Positions 58,705 through 64,000 of a stretch of DNA of 64,000 nt are shown here, piece by piece. A model generated the notes under the pieces. That model had not been told where the DNA came from, did no database searches, and was given only the letters and a program-made list of their open reading frames with translations. The stretch covers positions 17,035,366-17,099,365 of the forward strand of contig CM028886.1 of the NCBI GenBank assembly GCA_016801885.1, given 5' to 3'. The first letter of the stretch is position 1. Each line of letters begins with the position of its first letter. Position numbers and translations under genes: made by a program. Source of the DNA: Toxotes chatareus. Lineage: Eukaryota; Chordata; Actinopteri; Toxotidae.

Positions 58705-59925
58705 CACACTCTCTCTCCACATATATATTGCAAAACACTTACATCTCCACTAATCCCCTTATTCTTCCTCTAAATGTTTCATGTCTTTAAATAAAAGTTA
58801 TGTTTTTGGTCACGTTATTTTGGTTTGTTTTGCTTTGAACACAGTGAATACAGATGGACAGTGGAGAACTGATTACAAAAGTTTCTATGGATATTTTCCT
58901 CTTTTTTCTGCCGTAGGTGGCCACAAAGGAACCACAGTTCTCTCTGCACCATCGTTCAAAGGCCATAGGCAGCGGGTGTTTGGAGACAAAACAGAGGTTT
59001 GTGGCAGAGTATTGCTTTTGGCCTTGATACTCCGTGACTTGCACTTGTGGAAGGACCATATTGAACAGTGGCTGGGATGTTCTCATAAACAAAATTGTAC
59101 TGCTGTAAGAAGAACAAATTATGTATATTTTTAAAATTAGCTACATTCATACATTGGCGAATGAAAGAGAGGGTCACTATAAACAAGAGGTGATCAGTAC
59201 CACAAGGCATTGGGAGACAAAGGTCTTATGCATTATAGGAAATCCACCTGCTGATTGCACACAGCTCCCTCTTTGTCTTACTGTATATATTTCACTTTCA
59301 CCCTGTCACATACGCACTAAGGCTTTAATTATCACTGTCTAAAATGCACTACATCATGATGGCTTGACTAATTTGAATCAAACTCATCAGTTCATTATTA
59401 TTCTAAAATCTGGTTGCAGGCATCAGGATGACAGTTTCTGTTCACTGTTTGGCCCTTCATTGTTTTCTGAGTGGTCGTAAGGTATTTTTTATTTTAATCT
59501 TAACATATACACCAAAGCTTTGGCAACATGCTTTCATATGAACCTGCCCAGTAGCTGGCTAGTGTGAAAAAGGATTTCGGGGGTGACACATCGATGTCAT
59601 CAGCAAAGAACAGCCAAGAGGCATCCAGGTGGTAGACTTGGCAAGGTCATGCCATGCACTTCGTGGGTTTAAATTAATTTCTCTAACTTTTCTCTCTTTT
59701 CTACACATCCAATGGTGCAGAAAAAAATGTGTTATTTAAAGCACAAAAACCTGCTAAAGAGAGCCTAAAAGGGGAGAGCAGGAGGACTTACTGGTGGTTG
59801 AGTCGCTGAATTGCTGGATGGCACCAAATAGACAGACTGGCTGGCATTCTGGTGTGTCTGCAGTAAGTTAGAAAGGTAGAGGAGAGAGATTTCTCCCCTC
59901 CTGTCTCCACTGTGCTTACCTATCC
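58705..59925. other. non-coding stretch, nothing recognised
   Basis: The 117-aa open frame at 58781-59134 and its minus-strand overlaps have no recognisable domain. A 10-bp palindrome ACATCGATGT lies at 59588-59597. Confidence 0.5.
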
Positions 59926-59929
59926 CTCT

Positions 59930-60120
59930 CACCTTGCAGTCTCTCTTTATCACTAAATCGTTCTCTATCTCTTTCTAACTCTCTCTTTAACTCCTTTTCA
60001 CTCACGTTCACCCTCCTGTCAATTCTGGTCCTCTTTCAATCTCCTCACCCGCTCTCCCTCTCTAATACTCTGAAAACTACTCTCTCTGCACCTCATTCTC
60101 TCCCTGAGCACTCTCTCTAG
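59930..60120. repeat. degenerate pyrimidine-rich (CTCT) tract
   Basis: About 190 bp of CTCTCT/TTCTCC-type low complexity with unique interruptions. Confidence 0.75.
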
Positions 60121-60339
60121 CATTTACCAGCCAACCCTAGTGATTGCTGGGCTGTAAAATGGCCATATGAGGGAGAAAGAGCTAGGGAGAAAGAGTCTGA
60201 GTGTGAGGTGTTAGATTCTTGACAGCGGGGTCTCCCATTATCTCTGTAATCTGGTGATAATTAGAATTAGTGCTCGGGCACCCCCAGGGTGAGACTCTCA
60301 ATACCTCACAATGTCTGTGAAGGACCTGGAGGTACACTC

Positions 60340-60560
60340 CCGCAAAAACACACACTGACACACGCACGCACATAAAATCCTTGACCTAACCCCGCTCTCA
60401 GCACCGCACACACAGGCCCTCAAACCTTTCTTTCTCAGTGCCAACTATTAAAACAATATCAAAAACCCTCACACACCACATTCACCTTCAACCCCCAAAT
60501 GCACACGCACACAGTCATTGCCTAAACCAATGTACACACACACACCACACTCCCTAACTG
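60340..60560. repeat. dispersed (CA)-rich low complexity
   Basis: CA-rich runs at about 60346-60372 and 60500-60546 in CACGCA and CACACAC contexts. Confidence 0.75.
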
Positions 60561-60589
60561 CAACCCCCACTTCACCCGTCTTCCTCGCC

Positions 60590-61060
60590 CCTGGGCGGTG
60601 CACAGCTGAAGGTAACAGTGGGTCGCTGGTGTTGGTGGTGTGGAGCTGAGCCTTCACTGCCCATTAATCTGCTGCTAATTAGAATGCTCAATAGACTCCT
60701 AAAAGAGATGTTAGCTGCCTAATTATGCTATCAGCCAGCTAGCTCACTATTAAAGGGAATTGATAAGTGGATAGGAAGCAATGAAAACTTAAGGCTGACA
60801 GAGCCTGAGCAGAGCGGGGCCGTAATTTTCAGGGACATCCTTGTCTATTTCACAGCCCTGCCCTGTGGCTGCTGCTTAGTATAATACAGCTCATTTACAG
60901 CTGATTTTTAAAAACGACAGGAATGTCACCACTGTGTTTTATTGGCCGTATAATACATTTATAATTCTGGGTGAGTGTCAGCTCATGGGCAGAACAGGAT
61001 TACGGTACAACATGATTCCAGTGACCAAAAAAAATAAAATAAATAAGTACAGTTTGTTTT
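60590..61060. promoter_or_regulatory. candidate cis-regulatory block (strong by eye)
   Basis: Repeat-free, with CCATTAATCTGCTGCTAATTAG near 60661, GCCTAATTATGC near 60717, GGAATTGATAAG near 60757 and GCCGTAATTTTC near 60819. Two TAAT cores 13 bp apart begin the block. Role inferred. Confidence 0.38.
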
Positions 61061-61495
61061 TACACAAAAGAGGCAGCAGGATCAACTTAGTGATAGTTCT
61101 TAGATGGAGAGTTGCATGAAAACAACAAGAAAATGCAGGCAAACTGCACATGCATGCTGCCAGATACAGTATATGCACAAAGGCAGCTGCTTGCACACCC
61201 CACGTGCACACACAAAACATGTACTGACCAGTTTTAATACTGTGAAAATAGTTTTTCAACCAACAGAATTTTCTTCTTTTTGGTTTTGTCCTTGAACGTA
61301 GCACAGATGCATGATAGTAGCTCTTTGCAGTTAATACAAGCTATTTTTGTAACAAATTAACTTGGGTAGAAAGGCTAACACCCAATCCACCCCTTTTGTT
61401 GACCAAGTGTTGGAAGAAAAAAAAAATCTCCTTTCAAAAAAGAACATGCATTTTCAGATGAGTTTTTTCCCCTGTTTCCAAGAAAAAGAAAAGAA

Positions 61496-61522
61496 CCCCC
61501 CCCCCAAAAAAAAAAAAAAAAA
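61496..61522. repeat. poly-C(10) then poly-A(17)
   Basis: C10 (61496-61505) runs directly into A17. Confidence 0.92.
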
Positions 61523-61657
61523 GAATACCAAGACCAATCACACAGAATTCACCATAAAAAGAAATGGTTGTTGATACTCAAGGTGTGGTGAGTGGGTAGA
61601 GGCCCGGCCACGGCCTTTAACTAGTGTCGTCTGCCATGAAATGTTGTTTTGGTGTCA

Positions 61658-61674
61658 GTCACAGCCACTGTGAC
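61658..61674. repeat. perfect 7-bp inverted repeat, 3-nt spacer
   Basis: GTCACAG-CCA-CTGTGAC, a compact dyad of the size bound by dimeric factors. Confidence 0.88.
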
Positions 61675-61769
61675 CCCTGCTGCCTCAACACAATACCTCC
61701 AGTACCCCACAGCCCAGTGTGCAGCTCATTCACTGAGCCTCAACGCGCATTCCAACCATTCACTTCCCC

Positions 61770-61870
61770 TGGAGACTCTCTTTTCCCCTGTCTCTGCCTC
61801 TCCCTCTCACCCCGTCACTTGCTCTCTCTTTCTTTTGCTCTGTGTCTCTCCTTCTCTGTTTCCATCTCAT
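61770..61870. repeat. pyrimidine-rich (CTCT) tract
   Basis: CTCTCCCTCTC-like low complexity; the overlapping Ser/Leu/Pro open frames are artefacts. Confidence 0.8.
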
Positions 61871-61879
61871 AGAATGATT

Positions 61880-62351
61880 CAGAATAGAGCAGCACACAAC
61901 TCGGCAGCAAAGATCAGTAGAAGCCAGTACAGTAGACCAAAGCACTTTAAATAGAACAGTGAAGGATGGAAGAGAACAGACTGTGAGGAGAGCAAAGCCA
62001 TGAAACAGACCATGAAATTCTAGTACGGTAAAACTCTGTCCTTTTATTTTCTCTTCATTTATAAAAGGAATGTTGATTTTTGAAACCTTCAGATATGCAA
62101 AAAAAATGCTCCTTAACTAAAACACCTTCTACTGAGATGGACTATTTGTTTTTATAAGGACATAACTTATCACAAAAAAAAAAAATACAGCTTAGTTATT
62201 AAAATGAGAAGACTAAATACTACGGTCGCCCCAATGATTTGAGTACAGAGAGAAAGACAGATATTTACTGGATGCATGAATAAAGCTGAATAATTTGTGT
62301 TGGGAGATAGATTTTTTAAAAGAGAGGGATACAAAGACAGGAGGTCCAAAC

Positions 62352-62383
<32 letters not shown>

Positions 62384-63435
62384 AAATCCATGTTGATTAA
62401 CTGTCAGAAAGGGAAATTTAAGTTTTGTAAAGTACATTATAAGGAAAATGAATTTGAAAATATTACTTGGGAAACTGTCACAGACATGTAGTAGATTTTT
62501 GTAAAATCAACTGTAGCAATAGCTTATAGTTACAACTTTTTGTAAAACAAACAAACAAGTCTCTTTATCTTCATGAATACATATGCAGTGCCAAAATAAA
62601 AGTGCCTGCACTCCACAATTGGTCAACATATTCCCAGCAATCATCTGTGGCCTCTAGATAAGAAAAAAAAGTATTTTGCTTGGTTGCAATTCAAAATCTA
62701 ATGCAATCAATACAAACAACGTTTGTAAAGAGGACCATTAAAGCAATTTTCAATGTCCGACAGACAATCAATTTACATGTTTGAAGAATCAAGTGCTGAC
62801 CTAAACTAAAGTATGTCCAGGGAAGAGCAGGTTACTATTGATTTACTTCTAGATGAGCATGATGTTTTGTATTTTTTTCTATGGGTTGTGTATAATGTGG
62901 ACCCAAATTGAGAAAATGGCCATTTGGTCACGGAGGACAGTGCTTTCTTTATTAGGTTGATTGTGCATTAAACTCAATAAAACATGAATGAAAAGATAAA
63001 GTAAACAGTGAGCACGAGACCAGCAGCATTCACTGTCTAGCAGAATTTAAGAATATTTATATCAAGTATGTGAAATGGACTGCTGTAGAAATAACATGGA
63101 AACAAAATTAAGGCTGCATCCTTTTTTGACAAATGGTTCAATTTGCTGGATGTACAGTGAGTGTAAACTTCTCTTTATCGTGTGTTTTAATACTTACTAC
63201 AATATCACAATATGAAGACATTTACAAACTTTAGTTCATGTGTGAAATGTTGAATAGGGGAATACTAAATCCTTGTATCAGCTTCGCTATTGACAACATG
63301 TCTATGTCAGTGATTGCAGTGGTGGATGTGAAAAAAAAATAAAGAAGTGCTTTCTTACAGGGCTGCTTTTAACAACCGTGATGAACAGAAAATAAAAAAA
63401 AACCTGAACCCACCGATCGTGTGTACATTTAGAAA
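61880..63435. other. AT-rich non-coding stretch
   Basis: Nothing recognised beyond A runs at about 62174-62185 and the long run listed separately. Confidence 0.58.
62352..62380. repeat. poly-A(29) tract
   Basis: The longest homopolymer in the window. No clear target-site duplication was seen, so a retroposon tail is unproven. Confidence 0.93.
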
Positions 63436-63439
63436 CATA

Positions 63440-63492
63440 CTTCTCTCCCTCTTTCACAGTCTCCCTCTTTCTGTGTGTCTCTCTCTCGCTGT
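63440..63492. repeat. (CT)n-rich tract
   Basis: CTCCCTCTTTC-type sequence ending in CTCTCTCTCGC. Confidence 0.78.
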
Positions 63493-63603
63493 TGTTTGGA
63501 GATCGATAGAGTCACCTTGGTTGGCTATTTGTAGCCTCACGGTTGGTGGGGTTATATGTGTGTGGGAGAGAGTGCTCCTGTGCAAGGGATGGGGTGGGTT
63601 GCA

Positions 63604-63648
63604 AATGTGTGTGTATGTGTGTATGCGTCTGTGTGCATGCATGTACAG
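63604..63648. repeat. imperfect (TG)n microsatellite
   Basis: TG units with TATG, CTG and CATG variants. The 125-aa open frame over it is a composition artefact. Confidence 0.85.
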
Positions 63649-63871
63649 GAGAAAGAGCACACGGGGTGTGAAGAAAGCCATGGGGATCAGCATTAGCTAC
63701 AGAGCCCTTTTTGCTCCTCTTTAAACTTGATCAAAGGCAATAGTAGTTAAAGCCTATTAAAGCACGTCCCTCTCAAATGTGCAGAATAAGAACAACACAT
63801 ATTCAGAAGGGACCACAGCCAACGAAACTGAAATGTATACTTTTTTGAAAACATTAATGCCTAATGGTAAT

Positions 63872-63889
63872 AAAAAAAAAAAAAAAAAA
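63872..63889. repeat. poly-A(18) tract
   Basis: An uninterrupted A run; its flanks are ordinary spacer, and nothing else is recognised to the end of the window. Confidence 0.9.
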
Positions 63890-64000
63890 GAGTGAAGGCA
63901 AAATGAAGAAGAAGTTTTCTGAAGGGGTAAAGGGCTGAATTCAAAGCCACACCTTTGAAATCTTGAACGGCTTGATCCACACTTGCTAACTGGTTTATCA

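Noticed and set aside
62352..62380. Poly-A(29), and A23/A25 elsewhere, as retroposon tails
   Set aside because: No target-site duplications or recognisable SINE/LINE bodies upstream.
63347..63724. 125-aa open frame
   Set aside because: Covers CT and TG low-complexity sequence; no domain.
1..64000. tRNA, rRNA, snRNA, well-known microRNA seeds, CRISPR arrays, bacterial promoters or operons
   Set aside because: I looked for tRNA B-box sequences, familiar miRNA cores, spaced direct repeats and packed ORFs by eye and saw none; the sequence is eukaryotic non-coding in character.

Overview
I find no protein-coding gene, tRNA, rRNA, known microRNA, CRISPR array or intact mobile element in this window. 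It reads as nuclear, non-coding vertebrate DNA: AT-rich, dense in (CA)n, (GA)n, (TA)n, tetranucleotide and poly-A/T microsatellites, with no operon-like or tightly packed coding. A ray-finned fish is my best guess (short dense microsatellites, few recognisable interspersed repeats), but that is inference; no gene is present to fix the taxon or locus.

The window alternates between two textures. One is low-complexity or AT-rich filler: simple repeats, polypurine tracts and stop-rich spacer. The other is a series of high-complexity blocks of 200-1000 bp without slippage repeats. These carry many homeodomain ATTA/TAAT cores, octamers, nuclear-receptor-like sites and inverted repeats, which is the look of conserved non-coding cis-regulatory elements around developmental transcription-factor genes. 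The most convincing blocks by eye are 6500-6980, 13480-14180, 15180-15660, 21400-22620 (split by a polypurine tract), 27440-27780, 35060-35640, 38300-39180, 40240-41990, 42340-42620, 47960-48440, 50220-50560, 52560-52930 and 60590-61060. The window is therefore most simply a gene desert or a very long intron. All block edges are approximate, and conservation was not measured.

Points worth following up: a 32-nt candidate microexon at 45550-45581 with a consensus donor, an acceptor and a CACTAAC branch sequence; a perfect PBX-MEIS composite motif at 42393-42402; a near-perfect DR1 nuclear-receptor element at 48325-48337; and a cluster of perfect inverted repeats at 27453-27647. The longest open frames (175 aa at 49271-49798, 165 aa at 22129-22626 on the minus strand) show no recognisable domain and are about what chance and simple repeats produce in 64 kb.
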